Origin: an uncultured Collinsella sp.
GTDB taxonomy: Bacteria; Actinomycetota; Coriobacteriia; Coriobacteriales; Coriobacteriaceae
NCBI GenBank assembly: GCA_902470095.1
Contig: CABRFG010000020.1
Location: 1-33,218, forward strand
DNA: 33,218 nt
Direction of reading: 5' to 3'
A program made the translations under genes and the position numbers. The notes below the pieces were generated by a model, which saw nothing but the letters and a program-made list of their open reading frames with translations, did not search any database and was not told the DNA's origin. Below, piece by piece: positions 32,810 to 33,218 of the stretch; position 1 is the stretch's first letter; each line of letters starts with the position of its first letter.

Positions 32810-32941
32810 GGGCCCGTGCTGGACTTAGTTTTCAGAACGTCCTCGACCATGGAAACCTCCTTATCCTGCTCCTTCGGAGCTACGGATAAGGGGGTTTCCT
32901 GGTCTGCGGAATGTTCTGAAAACTAAGTCCAGCACGGGCCC
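32810..32941. repeat. 132-nt nested inverted repeat
   Basis: The outer arms, 32810-32838 and 32913-32941, are 29-bp perfect reverse complements beginning GGGCCCGTGC and ending in GCACGGGCCC. Inside, 32845-32866 pairs with 32884-32904 with one bulge and one G-U, and a small GCTCC-TTC-GGAGC hairpin sits at the centre (32868-32880). The whole element would fold into one long RNA hairpin or DNA cruciform. No T-run, no transposase, no obvious flanking duplication and no coding content. It could be an mRNA 3'-end structure, a non-autonomous mobile element, or an unknown small RNA. Confidence 0.8.
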
Positions 32942-33005
32942 TGTGTTACCACCGCAAGGGGGGGCGATTCCTCGATCGCTCACTTAATCTAATAGGAAAG
33001 TTAGT

Positions 33006-33031
33006 GAGGCCGGAGCTTTGGCTCCGGCCTC
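33006..33031. repeat. perfect 11-bp hairpin
   Basis: GAGGCCGGAGC (33006-33016) pairs with GCTCCGGCCTC (33021-33031), loop TTTG. No T-run on either strand, so it is not a standard terminator, although it is the best stop candidate after opp. Confidence 0.6.
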
Positions 33032-33041
33032 CTCATATAAG

Positions 33042-33060
33042 GGCTCGGCAAAGCCGAGCC
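33042..33060. repeat. perfect 8-bp hairpin
   Basis: GGCTCGGC (33042-33049) pairs with GCCGAGCC (33053-33060), loop AAA, 10 nt after the previous hairpin. Confidence 0.55.
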
Positions 33061-33172
33061 ACCAAATATATATCAGCCCCAGAACATGTTTGAGAACTGT
33101 GTCTGAAGTACGTATTTGCAGGCCCCGAATCGGTGTTGCCTCCCGGCGCATTCCGCACTGATATTTTCTGTA

Positions 33173-33202
33173 TTGAAGACGTCGATGATGCACCCGTATA
33201 CC
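33173..33202 (+). promoter_or_regulatory. possible promoter near the right edge
   Basis: TTGAAG (33173-33178) and TATACC (33197-33202) are separated by 18 nt. A repeated GACGTCGA flanks it (33178 and 33206). It could drive a gene beyond the window. Confidence 0.35.
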
Positions 33203-33218
33203 ATTGACGTCGACACCA

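Larger units (their letters stand above)
32942..33218 (+). other. gene-free hairpin-rich tail
   Basis: 277 nt with no coding potential. It holds a small GCGAT/ATCGC hairpin (32964-32979 region), a CTCACTTAA / TTAGTGAG pair (about 32979-33008) and the two perfect hairpins listed separately. After 33061 the sequence is AT-mixed with little structure. The next gene presumably begins beyond the window. Confidence 0.5.

Noticed and set aside
32462..32926. Open frame running from oppF into the long inverted repeat
   Set aside because: It is out of frame with oppF and low in complexity (Arg/Ser/Pro-rich); it ends inside the repeat and has no ribosome site.
32810..32941. Insertion sequence
   Set aside because: No transposase and no visible target-site duplication at the borders; a non-autonomous element remains possible but cannot be claimed.
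32810..33060. CRISPR array
   Set aside because: The repeats are inverted and nested, not regularly spaced direct repeats with spacers, and no cas gene is present.

Overview
The window looks like chromosomal DNA of a high-GC Gram-positive bacterium, most likely an actinomycete-phylum gut organism of the Coriobacteriia (Collinsella-like). This is inferred from GC-rich codon use, strong AGGAGG-type ribosome binding sites, the gene order uvrC / rapZ / whiA / gap / pgk / tpiA / secG typical of Gram-positives and Actinomycetota, and an actinobacterial-type LexA box before uvrA. The species call is an inference. All complete genes are on the + strand. One truncated gene at the left edge is on the - strand. 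No rRNA, tRNA, CRISPR array, transposase or phage gene was seen.

Layout. 1-1239: 5' part of an LTA-synthase-like membrane sulfatase (-), divergent from uvrA. 1433-8578: uvrA, a YbaK-type Cys-tRNA(Pro) deacylase, murJ (lipid II flippase) and uvrC. 8579-8943: a gene-free, structured leader. 8944-19299: a nine-gene sialic acid (N-acetylneuraminate) uptake and catabolism operon. It comprises a Tat-lipoprotein binding protein, a permease, a permease-ATPase fusion, a second ATPase, a CE7 acetyl esterase, a CE7-like protein that has lost its catalytic serine, NanA-type lyase, ROK kinase (NanK) and NanE epimerase, with a terminator at 19351-19388. 19401-21257: rapZ and whiA, directly adjacent. 21451-26136: gap (own promoter and terminator), then pgk-tpiA-gpmI (terminator 26163-26195). 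26300-26554: secG with its own terminator. 26851-32793: an oppABCDF oligopeptide transporter operon. 32794-33218: a gene-free tail holding a very long nested inverted repeat (29-bp perfect outer arms) and two further perfect hairpins.

How it works together. The nan operon would import sialic acid (or an anhydro or acetylated form), remove O-acetyl groups, cleave it to ManNAc plus pyruvate, phosphorylate ManNAc and epimerise it to GlcNAc-6-P. No sialidase and no nagA/nagB lie here, so the cell probably scavenges sugar released by others or encodes those steps elsewhere. The products feed the glycolytic genes further along. The operon interrupts the usual uvrC-rapZ neighbourhood, and yvcK, normally between rapZ and whiA, is absent. 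The transporter ATPases differ: OppD and OppF each keep a CX5CX6CX17C cysteine set, while the nan transporter has lost all four cysteines in one ATPase and the whole tail in the other. A LacI-family-like core, AAAACGTT, occurs upstream of nan, gap and oppA.
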